From the NCBI RefSeq assembly GCF_012584445.1, contig NZ_JABAHI010000008.1, positions 124,001-188,000 on the forward strand: 64,000 bases of DNA, written 5' to 3'. Shown piece by piece: positions 34,377 to 43,178 of this stretch (its first letter is position 1; every line of letters begins with the position of its first letter). The stretch is from Olsenella sp. KGMB02461 (GTDB taxonomy: Bacteria > Actinomycetota > Coriobacteriia > Coriobacteriales > Atopobiaceae). A program made the position numbers and the translations under genes. Under the pieces are notes generated by a model, which searched no databases, had not been told where the DNA came from, and worked only from the letters and a program-made list of their open reading frames with translations.

Positions 34377-35345
34377 ATGGAGTTCTTTATGGATCCAGAG
34401 GTCACCTTTGGCAACAAGGCCCTTGAGGTCTTCTACATTGTCATGGGCCTCATGTCTATCTATGCAGGCATTCGCAACTATCGAGACAAGACCAATCCTG
34501 CCCGAGTAGGCACTGCAGTGTTTTGGTGCTCGCTAGGTGTGGTGCTTGCCCTAGGCCGCTGGCTGCCTTCTTTGGTATCGGGCGTCTTGGTGGTTGTCAT
34601 GGTGCTGCCCGCGGTGTTTGGAAAGGTCAAGAGCGGCCAAGCATCGGCTGATGATGCCCCCACCACGCAAGAAGTGGCCGTCAATTATCAAAAGATCGGC
34701 ACGAAGATCTTCATTCCTGCCCTCTGCTTGGGGGTCTTTGCTATCTCAGGTGCGCTCATTCCTGGGGTGGGCGCGCTGGCAGGCTGCTGCTTTGGCGTCG
34801 TGGCTGCCGCGATCATTCTTTTTGTCTACTCTCGCTCCAACACGCCTCGCGTGTTCTTGAACGACTCAGAGCGCCTGCTCTCTGCCATGGGTGCTCTGAG
34901 CATGCTGCCCATGTTGTTGGCGAGCCTGGGCGCCATCTTTACCGCTGCCGGCGTTGGCGGCGTCATCGCCGAGATGGTGGGAGCAGTGATTCCCTCAGAC
35001 AACCTGGCCATTGGCATCATTGTCTTTGGTATTGGCATGATGCTGTTCACCATGATCATGGGCAACGCCTTTGCCGCCATCACCGTGATGACCGTGGGCA
35101 TTGGCGCTCCCTTTGTCCTGATCTTTGGCGTCGACCCCTCCTTCATTGGCATCCTCGCCCTTACTTGCGGCTACTGCGGCACTCTCCTCACACCTATGGC
35201 GGCTAATTTCAATATCGTGCCTGTGGCACTGCTTGAGATGAAAGACCGCATGGGCGTCATCAAAAAGCAGGTGCTCACCGCTTTGGTGATGATCGTCTTC
35301 CAGATCGGCTACATGCTCATAGCTAGCTTTATGATGCTAGGCTAG
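34377..35345 (+). CDS. DUF979 subunit of putative 5-oxoproline transporter
   Basis: A protein of 322 residues with eight or more membrane helices. Conserved features: GLMSIYAGIRNYRDKTNPAR at the start, MGNAFAAITVMTVGIGAPFV, and CGYCGTLLTPMAANFNIVP near the end. It starts three bases after the DUF969 gene and is its obligate partner in the family. Confidence 0.85.
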   Translation: MEFFMDPEVTFGNKALEVFYIVMGLMSIYAGIRNYRDKTNPARVGTAVFWCSLGVVLALGRWLPSLVSGVLVVVMVLPAVFGKVKSGQASADDAPTTQEVAVNYQKIGTKIFIPALCLGVFAISGALIPGVGALAGCCFGVVAAAIILFVYSRSNTPRVFLNDSERLLSAMGALSMLPMLLASLGAIFTAAGVGGVIAEMVGAVIPSDNLAIGIIVFGIGMMLFTMIMGNAFAAITVMTVGIGAPFVLIFGVDPSFIGILALTCGYCGTLLTPMAANFNIVPVALLEMKDRMGVIKKQVLTALVMIVFQIGYMLIASFMMLG

Positions 35346-35366
35346 AGGTAGGCAAAGCGAAGCGTA

Positions 35367-35389
35367 GTCGTGTCACGGCGTGGCACGAC
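35367..35389 (+). other. Intercistronic hairpin before pcp
   Basis: A 10-bp stem, GTCGTGTCAC (35367-35376) with GTGGCACGAC (35380-35389, one G-U pair), closes a three-base loop between the transporter and pcp. No T-run follows, so it is more likely an mRNA stability or processing element than a terminator. Confidence 0.45.
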
Positions 35390-35418
35390 TGCAGCTTCTT
35401 TCCGAGAAAGGCGAGGCA

Positions 35419-36066
35419 ATGGCTAAGGTATTGGTTACGGGCTTCGAGCCCTTTGGTGGCGATAGCGTCAATCCTGCGCTCGAGGCGGTCAAGCAGCTGC
35501 CTTCCACCATTGCAGGCGCCCAGGTGGTGGTAAAAGAGGTTCCTACGGCCTTTGAGCGCAGTGCTCAGGTGCTGGAAGATCTCATGGATGCCGAGGAACC
35601 CGATCTTGTGCTTTGCGTAGGCCAAGCGGGCGGTCGAGCTGCCATGTCGGTGGAGCGTGTGGCCATCAACCTCATCGATGCCCGCATCCCTGACAACGAC
35701 GGCGACCAGCCCTTGGACACCCCCGTTCGTGTGGACGGCCCTGACGCCTACTTCGCCACGCTACCGGTGAAGTCCATGGTCAAAGCCATGCACGAGGCAG
35801 GCGTTCCCGCCGCACTCTCCTATAGCGCAGGCACCTATGTGTGCAACAGCCTTATGTATAACGCTCTCTATCTGGCCGCTCGCGCCAATAAGCCGGTGAA
35901 GGCCGGCTTTGTGCATGTGCCCTTTGCCACCGAGCAGGCGGTAGACCGTCCTGCCTCTACTCCCACGATGGACATCTCCTGCATCACTCGGGCTCTGGAA
36001 GCCGGCATCGCTGCTATGGTGACTATCGATGAGGACATCCATATCTTCATGGGAACCATTAGCTAG
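35419..36066 (+). CDS. pcp: Pyroglutamyl-peptidase I
   Basis: A protein of 215 residues of peptidase family C15, which removes N-terminal pyroglutamate from peptides. Motifs: VLVTGFEPFGGDSVNPA, AVERVAINLIDARIPDN region, SYSAGTYVCNSLMY (catalytic Cys) and AGFVHVPF (catalytic His). AAAGGCGAGG precedes ATG 35419. Together with the upstream DUF969/DUF979 transporter it suggests coordinated handling of 5-oxoproline. Confidence 0.94.
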   Translation: MAKVLVTGFEPFGGDSVNPALEAVKQLPSTIAGAQVVVKEVPTAFERSAQVLEDLMDAEEPDLVLCVGQAGGRAAMSVERVAINLIDARIPDNDGDQPLDTPVRVDGPDAYFATLPVKSMVKAMHEAGVPAALSYSAGTYVCNSLMYNALYLAARANKPVKAGFVHVPFATEQAVDRPASTPTMDISCITRALEAGIAAMVTIDEDIHIFMGTIS

Positions 36067-36090
36067 CTGCTAAATAGCCATAGTGTTCTA

Positions 36091-36124
36091 AGGCCAGGGA
36101 TCTTTTGGCTCCTGGCCTTTTTTT
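36091..36124 (+). terminator. Rho-independent terminator of the pcp operon
   Basis: GGCCAGG (36092-36098) pairs with CCTGGCC (36111-36117), followed by seven T's. Confidence 0.93.
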
Positions 36125-36230
36125 AGGATTTGCAAGGATGCCAAAATCTGTTGCACAACTGACTTGCTGCGAGCGGACTTTGAACTAGTGCAGTGACCCA
36201 TACGAGGGGGCCACTGCTGCGTTACAAACA

Positions 36231-36260
36231 AAAAAGGTCAACCAGAAATACTGGTTGACC
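36231..36260 (-). terminator. Terminator of the tRNA-Pro gene
   Basis: On the minus strand GGTCAACCAG pairs perfectly with CTGGTTGACC around TATTT and is followed by TTTTTTG, 13 bases past the tRNA. Confidence 0.93.
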
Positions 36261-36273
36261 TCGTAAAATGCAC

Positions 36274-36350
<77 letters not shown>

Positions 36351-36375
36351 TTGTGTTGCTCGCGCAACAGAAGAG

Positions 36376-36404
36376 AATATAACACCCCGCAAAACTCGGT
36401 GCAA
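36376..36404 (-). promoter_or_regulatory. Promoter of tRNA-Pro
   Basis: On the minus strand TTGCAC (36404-36399) and TATATT (36381-36376) are separated by 17 bases, 25 bases before the tRNA. This is a good sigma-70-type match. Confidence 0.8.
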
Positions 36405-36610
36405 GCACAAATCGAAAATAGGCAGCGGGATTTGTGAGGGTGAGACATATAAGGGACAGGGCATAAGAGCTTAAGGCGGTACCTTATAGGTGAGAAGGCT
36501 ACCATAGGGTCCCAGTAACCAAGTGCAGGCTCTTATCGGTAAGAAAACTATTGAAGTGTTCTAGCTCTAAGTGATTCTGTGCGTCCTACCTCACAAGGGA
36601 GCGTTGTTAA
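36405..36610. other. Intergenic region before the nuclease gene
   Basis: A divergent gap between the tRNA promoter and the nuclease start. No gene or strong hairpin is visible. It must hold the nuclease promoter, which I cannot pinpoint. Confidence 0.35.
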
Positions 36611-37432
36611 GTGTCAATGTTTGGAAAATCTGCTGGTAAACGGAGTAATAGCTCTGTTCGTAGCTCCAAAAAGCAAGGATTTACATTTCAAAAACTCATG
36701 ATTTTCGCTTTGCTGGTGGCGGTGGCCTGCGGAGTACTGGCAGTGGTGGGGCAGGGGGATCTGTGCAAAGGTGCTCAGACAGTCAAAAGCGCCATCACCG
36801 CTTTGACGGGATCACAATCTGACCAAGACTATGCAAACCCTTTGAATCCAAGGGACTTGCCTGCCTATGGGTCGATACCTTGGGTGGAGGTGGGGGATAA
36901 CCAGCCGGATTTCACCCAGGCGCAAAAAGCGCAGACTGCTTCCTTCGAGGTCTACGGGCCGCTGGACAAGCTGGGACGCTGTACTGGAGCCTTCGCCTTG
37001 CTGGGCGAGGATGTCATGCCCACACAAAAGCGCGGAGACATATCCAAGGTAAAGCCCACCGGATGGCATCAGAACTTCTATGACTTTGTGGACGGGGAAG
37101 CTCTCTACAACCGCTGTCATCTCATTGCCCATAGCTTGGCAGGGGAGGATGCCAACGAGCGCAATCTCATCACCGGCACTCGCTATCTCAATACGCAAGG
37201 AATGTTGGACTTTGAGGAGGGCATTCATGACTACATCTTGGATACGGGCAACCACGTGCTCTACCGAGTGACCCCCATCTTTGAGGGCGAGAATCTTTTA
37301 GCTTCTGGCGTGCGCCTAGAAGGCTGGAGCGTCGAGGATGACGGCGAAGGCATCTGCTTTGACGTCTATTGCTACAACGTGCAGCCGGGTGTGGTCATAG
37401 ACTATGCCACTGGAGAGAACCATCTGGCTTAG
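36611..37432 (+). CDS. Membrane-anchored DNA/RNA non-specific endonuclease (EndA-like)
   Basis: A protein of 273 residues. A basic N-terminus (GKRSNSSVRSSKKQGF) and one helix (LMIFALLVAVACGVLAVVG) anchor it outside the membrane. The nuclease domain follows: KPTGWHQNFYDF, LYNRCHLIAHSLAG (catalytic His; the NRCH version of DRGH) and ANERNLITGTRYLNTQGM (metal-binding Asn). Relatives include the pneumococcal DNA-entry nuclease and secreted streptodornases. The GTG start has AAGGGAG nine bases ahead. A role in DNA uptake or nutrient scavenging is inference. Confidence 0.88.
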   Translation: MSMFGKSAGKRSNSSVRSSKKQGFTFQKLMIFALLVAVACGVLAVVGQGDLCKGAQTVKSAITALTGSQSDQDYANPLNPRDLPAYGSIPWVEVGDNQPDFTQAQKAQTASFEVYGPLDKLGRCTGAFALLGEDVMPTQKRGDISKVKPTGWHQNFYDFVDGEALYNRCHLIAHSLAGEDANERNLITGTRYLNTQGMLDFEEGIHDYILDTGNHVLYRVTPIFEGENLLASGVRLEGWSVEDDGEGICFDVYCYNVQPGVVIDYATGENHLA

Positions 37433-37470
37433 CCTTTGGCAGCTGCCGCGCAGGCTCCGCGCTCATTTCC

Positions 37471-37480
37471 TGCCGAGAAA
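37471..37480 (-). repeat. Intergenic copy of the TTTCTCGGCA word (inverted)
   Basis: TGCCGAGAAA lies 38 bp past the nuclease stop; see findings. Confidence 0.7.
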
Positions 37481-37542
37481 CCCTTGCATACCTGGCTGCA
37501 AGAGCCTGCCTGGCAAAAATTGTGGGCGATGGGGCCTCTGGG

Positions 37543-37583
37543 CATAGAAAAAAGGGTTCTTAGCCTGATAGCTAAGAACCCTT
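37543..37583 (-). terminator. Terminator of rpmB
   Basis: On the minus strand AAGGGTTCTTAGC pairs perfectly with GCTAAGAACCCTT over 13 bp around a six-base loop and runs into TTTTCTATG. With A/T symmetry on both sides it may also stop nuclease transcripts. Confidence 0.92.
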
Positions 37584-37617
37584 GGAAGTTCGTCTCTAAA
37601 GCCCGCGGAGAGAAGTA

Positions 37618-37812
37618 TTAGTAAGCGGTGCGAGCGAGGTTGCCCTTCTTGAGGCAACGGGTGCAAACGTTCATCTTGCGCTTCTGACCATTCTGCACGA
37701 TGGTGACACGCTGGATGTTGGGACGGAACTTACGATTGGTAACACGATGGGAGTGGCTAATGGAACGGCCAGCTACCGGATGCTTACCGCAGATCTCGCA
37801 AACCTTCGACAT
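37618..37812 (-). CDS. rpmB: 50S ribosomal protein L28
   Basis: A protein of 64 residues starting MSKVCEICGKHPVAGRSISHSHR, standard for L28. It is the zinc-binding form: CEIC at the N-terminus and CTRC near the C-terminus. CGGAGGAATCAAC precedes the ATG. It has its own promoter and terminator. Confidence 0.97.
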   Translation of the reverse strand: MSKVCEICGKHPVAGRSISHSHRVTNRKFRPNIQRVTIVQNGQKRKMNVCTRCLKKGNLARTAY

Positions 37813-37869
37813 GTTGATTCCTCCGTTACGCGGGCGCCATTGCGCGCGCTTATAAGCAATAGCTGTCCA

Positions 37870-37897
37870 ACTATACCACGCACCCTGCAGGCTGCAA
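37870..37897 (-). promoter_or_regulatory. Promoter of rpmB
   Basis: On the minus strand TTGCAG (37897-37892) and TATAGT (37875-37870) are 16 bases apart. The sequence TGCGTGGTATAGTT around the -10 box is identical to that at the rpmF promoter (49976-49989). Confidence 0.75.
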
Positions 37898-38055
37898 GGA
37901 AAAATGCGCAACACCCTAGAGTTTGTGGTCGTTGGGTGTGGCGTCCACAAGAAGCTCGGGCGACCACCCATCATGCACTCCTCGTTTGCAGGTCTTATGA
38001 ATAGGGAGATCTCGGGAGGATCCCTAAGAGAAATCATTAGACTCGTAAAAGCTTT

Positions 38056-38091
38056 CTAGTAGAAACAACTAATAGCAAAAACTACTAGTAG
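38056..38091. promoter_or_regulatory. CTANTAG operator array
   Basis: CTAGTAG (38056), CTAATAG (38069) and CTACTAG (38082) start exactly 13 bp apart, and the last extends to the perfect palindrome CTACTAGTAG (38082-38091). The array ends ten bases before the MarR-family start, so it is a likely autoregulatory operator. Confidence 0.6.
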
Positions 38092-38100
38092 GGACGTTCT

Positions 38101-38793
38101 ATGGACGAGCAAAAGAAGTATGCACCTCAAGGGCCTCCTGGCCAATGCGAGCCTCCCCAGGTGTCTGAGCGCTTTCAAGAGCTGGGCCACCAGTTCAATC
38201 TGGCGATGATGGGGCTGCGTTCCCTTCACAGCAAGCTGCCGCGACCCCCAGAGCCGGTGCCTTTGACATCCGTCGATGATTCGACTGAGGAAACAGGCGC
38301 TTCTCGGCAAAAAAAGAAGGGCGGCCATGCGCGCGGGCGTTCCTTGGAAGGCTTCGACGCGTCGCTCAGAGGGATGCCGCTCATACTCAGGTATCTGTCG
38401 GAGCACGGAGGAAGCGCGTATCCCTCGGAGCTCAAGGCGGCTACCGGGCTCACTCAGGCGCGCATTTCCAATGCCCTGGCTGCTCTTGAGACCCGGGAGC
38501 TTGTGAAGCGAACCACCGACGGCAAGGATCGCCGCCATGTAGTGGTGACCCTTACAAAAGCCGGTGGACGCGCGGTGGTCGAGCGCATGGCTGCTATGGA
38601 TAGCTACGCTGGCGGCCTGTTGGAGCTTTTGGGCGAGTCGGACGCCAAGGAGCTGGTGCGCATCATCCAAAAGCTCTCGCGAGCGCTGGAATCTCAAAGT
38701 GCGGAATGCCGAGAAACCCGTGCCTCCGCAGCTGACAAGTCAACCGGTGCAAAAGAGTCTGCTTCTGCTGGTAATGATAGGGAGGGCACATGA
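38101..38793 (+). CDS. MarR-family transcriptional regulator
   Basis: A protein of 230 residues. Residues 1-85 are a polar, Pro/Lys-rich N-terminal extension. Residues about 88-200 are the winged helix: LILRYLSEHGG, ELKAATGLTQARISNALAALETRELV (recognition helix) and RTTDGKDRRHVVVTLTKAG (wing). The last 25 residues are a disordered tail. TTCTCGGCA words lie in both extensions (38301 and, inverted, 38707), outside the folded domain. It overlaps the exporter gene by 4 bp and very likely controls that operon through the CTANTAG array. Confidence 0.88.
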   Translation: MDEQKKYAPQGPPGQCEPPQVSERFQELGHQFNLAMMGLRSLHSKLPRPPEPVPLTSVDDSTEETGASRQKKKGGHARGRSLEGFDASLRGMPLILRYLSEHGGSAYPSELKAATGLTQARISNALAALETRELVKRTTDGKDRRHVVVTLTKAGGRAVVERMAAMDSYAGGLLELLGESDAKELVRIIQKLSRALESQSAECRETRASAADKSTGAKESASAGNDREGT

Positions 38794-41138
38794 AACTCCT
38801 GGGCTTTTTGAAACGGCATCTGGGTGCGGTGGTCATTTGTTTCGCACTCATTTGCGGGCAAGCGTATTTCCAGCTGATGCTGCCTACCGCCATGAGCGAT
38901 ATCGTGGATGTGGGCATTCAGCAGGGAGGCATCGACAGCCCGGTGCCACATACCATTCGAGCCACAGCTCTCAATGACCTTGAGATGTTCATGAGCGAGA
39001 GCGACGCGGCCAAAGTCGACGGCGTCTATGGCCCCGCCAACGGCAATGGCGTGCGCACGTTTATTGGCAATCAGCAGCAGGCTTCTGCTGAGGGTGAGAT
39101 CGCCCAGCTGATCGCGGTTCCTGAGTGCGTGGCGCTTTCGCTGGAGAAAGGCATTGATGCCAGCGCCCTGTCGCTGGATTCCGGCACTTCTATGGAAGCG
39201 CCAAGATCCCCACTGCCTGCCACCATTACCTTGGACGAAGTGCGCCAACTTTTTGAGGCAGGGCTTATCGGCAGGGAAGAGCTGGCCCAAGATGCGCAAA
39301 AGATGATGGACGCCATGGGCTCTGTGGCAGGGTCCATGGTGGATCAGCGCGCCGTGGACTATGTGCGGGCCGAATACGAGGCCCAAGGGCTGGATCTCAA
39401 CGAGATTCAAACCAATTACCTGGGCACTATGGCCCTGAGCATGCTCTGGCTGTGTGTGGGCATGGTGCTGTGCTCGGTGAGCGTGAGCTTTGTGGCGGCC
39501 CACACCTCGGCGAGAGTGGCGCGCGAGCTGCGCAGCGAGCTGTTCTCCAAGGTCATGGACTTTGGTCCGGGGGAGGTAAACAAGTTCTCTCAGGCCTCCC
39601 TCATCACCCGCACCACCAATGACGTGCAACAGGTGCAGATGACCGCTTTTGTGTTGCTGCGCATGGTGATGATGGCTCCGGTGTTGGCGGTGCTGGCCCT
39701 GATCCAGGTGTGGTCCATGGCCAGCGGCCTGGAATGGACCATCGGCGTGGCGGTGCTGGCTATCGCTGCGGTGATGGGTACGCTGCTGGGCCTCACCATG
39801 CCCAAGTTCAAGCGCATGCAGGCTTTGGTGGACCGCGTGAACTTGGTCGCCCGCGACATGCTGGACGGCCTCATGCCCATCCGCGCCTACGGCCGTGAAG
39901 ACTTCGAGCTGGAGCGTTTTGGCCAAGCCAACCGCGACCTTATGAAGACCCAGCTCTTCACTAACTCGGCCATGGCCTTTGCCATGCCGGCCATCATGCT
40001 GGTGATGAACCTGGTAAGCCTTTTGATCGTCTGGAGCGGCGCGGGCGCCATTGACGCAGGAAACCTGCAGGTAGGCACCATGATCGCCTTCATCTCCTAT
40101 GCCATGGAGATCGTCATGAGCTTCATGATCTTGGCCATGGTGCTGGTGATGCTGCCTCGCGCGGAGGTCTCGGCAGAGCGCATCGATGAGGTGCTGGTGT
40201 GCCCCGTGGCGGTGCAAAGCCCTGCCCAGCCCAAAGCGCTCCCGGCCAGCGAGCGCGGCGTGCTCACCTTCGACGACGTGAGCTTCACCTATCCTGACGC
40301 CACCCATCCGGTGGTGGAGCATGTCTCCTTTAGAACCGAGCCTGGCCATACCACGGCGCTCATTGGATCCACAGGGTCTGGCAAGTCCACCCTCGTGGCC
40401 CTTATCCCGCGCCTGTATGACGCCACCTCGGGCGCCATCAGCCTCGACGGGGTGGATGTGCGCTCGCTGGAGCTCGCAGAGCTCAGGGACCGCGTAGGCT
40501 ATGTGCCTCAGCAAGGGCTGCTCTTCTCGGGCACCATCGCCTCCAACGTGAAGTTTGCCGGAGACCAGGTAAGCGACGAGGACATGGGCTGGGCGCTGGA
40601 TGTGGCTCAGGCCAAAGACTTCGTGGAGCAGACGGAGGACGGTGTGGCCACTGCCATCGCCCAGAAGGGCTCCAATGTGTCCGGCGGCCAGCGCCAGCGG
40701 CTCTCCATCGCCCGCGCCTTGGCCAAAGACCCCGAGGTGCTGGTGTTTGACGACTCCTTCTCCGCCTTGGATTACGCCACCGACGCCAAGCTGCGCCACG
40801 CGCTGGCAGACCAGGTGAAAGAGGCGGCCGTCGTCATCGTGGCCCAGCGCGTGGCCACCATCATGGGCGCCGACGAGATCCTGGTGCTCGACGAGGGCAC
40901 GGTCTGCGGCCGCGGCACCCATGAGGATCTTTTGCGTTGCTGTCCCACCTACCTGGAGATCGCCACCTCCCAGTTGTCCCTCCAAGAGCTGGGGCTCACC
41001 CAGGACGAGGTGGACGCGGTTCTCGGCACCGACGAGAGCCGTCAAAAGGCCGCCATCGGCCAGGAGGTGCACGACCTTGCCTCAGAGATCGCCAGCTCTG
41101 AAACCTATGGATCCGCTTTAGAAGGGGGTGAGCGCTAA
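38790..41138 (+). CDS. ABC exporter half-transporter with large loop insert, degenerate-site subunit
   Basis: A protein of 782 residues, about 180 longer than usual. After the first helix (VVICFALICGQAYFQLMLP) comes a hydrophilic block of roughly 160 residues before the second (TMALSMLWLCVGMVLCSVSV); it should be extracellular. The ATPase domain has GSTGSGKST, VSGGQRQRLSIARAL, VLVFDDSFSALD (Glu replaced by Asp) and IVAQRVAT (switch His replaced by Gln). It is therefore the non-catalytic partner of the next gene. MarR-linked exporters often carry drugs or peptides; the cargo is unknown. Confidence 0.87.
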   Translation: MKLLGFLKRHLGAVVICFALICGQAYFQLMLPTAMSDIVDVGIQQGGIDSPVPHTIRATALNDLEMFMSESDAAKVDGVYGPANGNGVRTFIGNQQQASAEGEIAQLIAVPECVALSLEKGIDASALSLDSGTSMEAPRSPLPATITLDEVRQLFEAGLIGREELAQDAQKMMDAMGSVAGSMVDQRAVDYVRAEYEAQGLDLNEIQTNYLGTMALSMLWLCVGMVLCSVSVSFVAAHTSARVARELRSELFSKVMDFGPGEVNKFSQASLITRTTNDVQQVQMTAFVLLRMVMMAPVLAVLALIQVWSMASGLEWTIGVAVLAIAAVMGTLLGLTMPKFKRMQALVDRVNLVARDMLDGLMPIRAYGREDFELERFGQANRDLMKTQLFTNSAMAFAMPAIMLVMNLVSLLIVWSGAGAIDAGNLQVGTMIAFISYAMEIVMSFMILAMVLVMLPRAEVSAERIDEVLVCPVAVQSPAQPKALPASERGVLTFDDVSFTYPDATHPVVEHVSFRTEPGHTTALIGSTGSGKSTLVALIPRLYDATSGAISLDGVDVRSLELAELRDRVGYVPQQGLLFSGTIASNVKFAGDQVSDEDMGWALDVAQAKDFVEQTEDGVATAIAQKGSNVSGGQRQRLSIARALAKDPEVLVFDDSFSALDYATDAKLRHALADQVKEAAVVIVAQRVATIMGADEILVLDEGTVCGRGTHEDLLRCCPTYLEIATSQLSLQELGLTQDEVDAVLGTDESRQKAAIGQEVHDLASEIASSETYGSALEGGER

Positions 41139-42937
41139 TGCCCGGTCCCGTACGCCATACCACCGATCGCGCCAAAGACTTCAAGGGGACTTTGGCAAGG
41201 CTCGCCGCCTATGCCAAGCCCCACTGGGTGCCGCTGTTGTTTGCGGTGGCCTGCGCCATTTTGAGCGTGGTCTTCAACGTCATTGGCCCCGACATCCTGG
41301 GCCAGGTCACCACCAAGCTCTACGAGGGGTTGGTGGCCAAAGTCCAAGGCACCGGCGGCATCGACTTTGCAGGCATCGCCCACATCATGCTGTTCCTAAT
41401 TGGCCTCTACCTGGCGGCTGGAGCTGCGAACTTTTGCCAGGGCATCCTCATGACCCGAGTCACCCAGTCAGTCTGCTTTAGGCTGAGAGGCGATATTGCC
41501 GAGAAGATCGCCCATGTCCCCATGAGCTATTTCGAGGGTCACTCCAAAGGCGACGTGCTGAGCCGCGTCACCAACGACGTGGATACGTTGGGTCAGTCGC
41601 TCAACCAAGCGGTCACTCAGCTGGTGACCAGCATCGCCCAGGTCATAGGCGTGCTGGTGATGATGTTTTCCATCTCACCGGTGCTGGCGGGTCTCACCCT
41701 GCTGGTGTTGCCTTTATCGGCGGTGGCCATCCTCATCTCGGTGCGCTTCTCCCAGCGCTTCTTTGTGAAGCAGCAGCAACAGTTAGGCCAGGTAAACGGC
41801 ATTGTGGAGGAAGACTTCGCCGGCCAGTCGGTGATCGCGGTCTTCAACCAGGGAGAACGTGCGGCCCAAGAGTTCAACCAGGTGAACGACCAGCTCTGCG
41901 AGAGTGCCTGGAAGAGTCAGTTCTTATCGGGTCTTATGCAACCCCTGATGGCCTTCATCGGCAACATGGCCTATGTCATGGTGGTGGTTGTGGGCGCCCA
42001 GCTGGCCATATCCAACATCATCACCATCGGCGACATCCAGGCATTTATGCAGTATGTGCGCAACTTCACCCAACCTATCCAGCAACTGGCTTCCATCTCC
42101 AACGTCTTTCAGCAGATGGCGGCTGCCGCAGAGCGCGTCTTCGAGTTTTTGGATGCGCCGGTGGAGTCCGAGCCTCAAGAACCTCAGCTGCCTGCGGTGC
42201 GCCAGGGCGCGGTGAGCTTTGATAACGTGAGCTTTGGCTACCTGCCGGGCCATACCGTCATCCATGACTTCAGCTGCCAGGTCAAGCCCGGGCAGACGGT
42301 GGCCATCGTGGGCCCCACCGGCGCCGGCAAGACCACCATCATGAAGCTCATGATGCGCTTCTATGATGTGGATAAGGGCTCGCTTGCCGTGGATGGGTTA
42401 GATGTGCGCTCCTGGAACCGGGAAGAGCTGCGCTCCAACTTCGCCATGGTGCTCCAAGACACCTGGCTTTTCGAGGGTACTGTCCGCGAGAACATCCGCT
42501 ATGGCCGTCTGGACGCCACCGATGAGGAGGTGGAGGAGGCTGCTCGCATCGCGCGCTGCGACCACTTCATCCATACGCTGGCAGGAGGCTATGACTTCGA
42601 AATCAACGAAGGGGCAACCAACGTAAGCCAGGGCCAGCGCCAGCTGCTCACCATCGCTCGTGCTGTGCTGGCAGACAGGCCTATGCTCATCTTGGACGAG
42701 GCCACCTCAAACGTGGACACCCGCACCGAGGTGCTCATCCAAGAGGCCATGGATCGCCTGATGGCCGGGCGCACCAGCTTTGTGGTGGCCCATAGGCTCT
42801 CCACCATCCGCAATGCAGATGTGATCTTGGTCATGGAGCAGGGCGACGTGGTGGAATCGGGCACCCATGAGGAGCTTTTGGCTCAAGGCGGCGCCTACGC
42901 CAAGCTCTATAACTCTCAGTTTGACGGCTGTGAATAG
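41138..42937 (+). CDS. ABC exporter half-transporter, catalytic-site subunit
   Basis: A protein of 599 residues: six membrane helices and an ATPase domain. Motifs are GPTGAGKTT, VSQGQRQLLTIARAV, MLILDEATSNVD (catalytic Glu) and VAHRLST (switch His). It complements the degenerate upstream subunit. Its start shares one base with that gene's stop (TAATG). It closely resembles the 27939-29732 protein, so the window holds two paralogous heterodimeric exporters. Confidence 0.88.
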   Translation: MPGPVRHTTDRAKDFKGTLARLAAYAKPHWVPLLFAVACAILSVVFNVIGPDILGQVTTKLYEGLVAKVQGTGGIDFAGIAHIMLFLIGLYLAAGAANFCQGILMTRVTQSVCFRLRGDIAEKIAHVPMSYFEGHSKGDVLSRVTNDVDTLGQSLNQAVTQLVTSIAQVIGVLVMMFSISPVLAGLTLLVLPLSAVAILISVRFSQRFFVKQQQQLGQVNGIVEEDFAGQSVIAVFNQGERAAQEFNQVNDQLCESAWKSQFLSGLMQPLMAFIGNMAYVMVVVVGAQLAISNIITIGDIQAFMQYVRNFTQPIQQLASISNVFQQMAAAAERVFEFLDAPVESEPQEPQLPAVRQGAVSFDNVSFGYLPGHTVIHDFSCQVKPGQTVAIVGPTGAGKTTIMKLMMRFYDVDKGSLAVDGLDVRSWNREELRSNFAMVLQDTWLFEGTVRENIRYGRLDATDEEVEEAARIARCDHFIHTLAGGYDFEINEGATNVSQGQRQLLTIARAVLADRPMLILDEATSNVDTRTEVLIQEAMDRLMAGRTSFVVAHRLSTIRNADVILVMEQGDVVESGTHEELLAQGGAYAKLYNSQFDGCE

Positions 42938-42971
42938 AAGGCAGCGAGCACTGAGAAGGATTTTTGAGGAA

Positions 42972-43017
42972 GGCAGAGGCGCTGGCGGCCGCCGAAAGGC
43001 TCGCCGGCGCCTCTGCC
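42972..43017 (+). terminator. Large GC hairpin after the exporter operon
   Basis: GGCAGAGGCGC (42972-42982) pairs perfectly with GCGCCTCTGCC (43007-43017). No T-run follows, so termination by this element alone is uncertain. Confidence 0.5.
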
Positions 43018-43178
43018 GCCCTTAAGTAATCTATCAGTCAAAGTGCGATAGGCCCGCTATGTCGGTGCTTTATGTGGGCAGGGGCGCAGGTTTCGGTGAA
43101 TTGAGCGCGTGGGGTAAAATCGCGTCGTAGAATGACTGAACCGCGCCCTTCCTGGCGCATTCGATAGGAGGTACTGGC

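Noticed and set aside
38694-41072. A 792-codon open frame on the minus strand across the ABC exporter
   Set aside because: It is antisense to a well-supported transporter gene. The His/Gln-rich translation has no domain.
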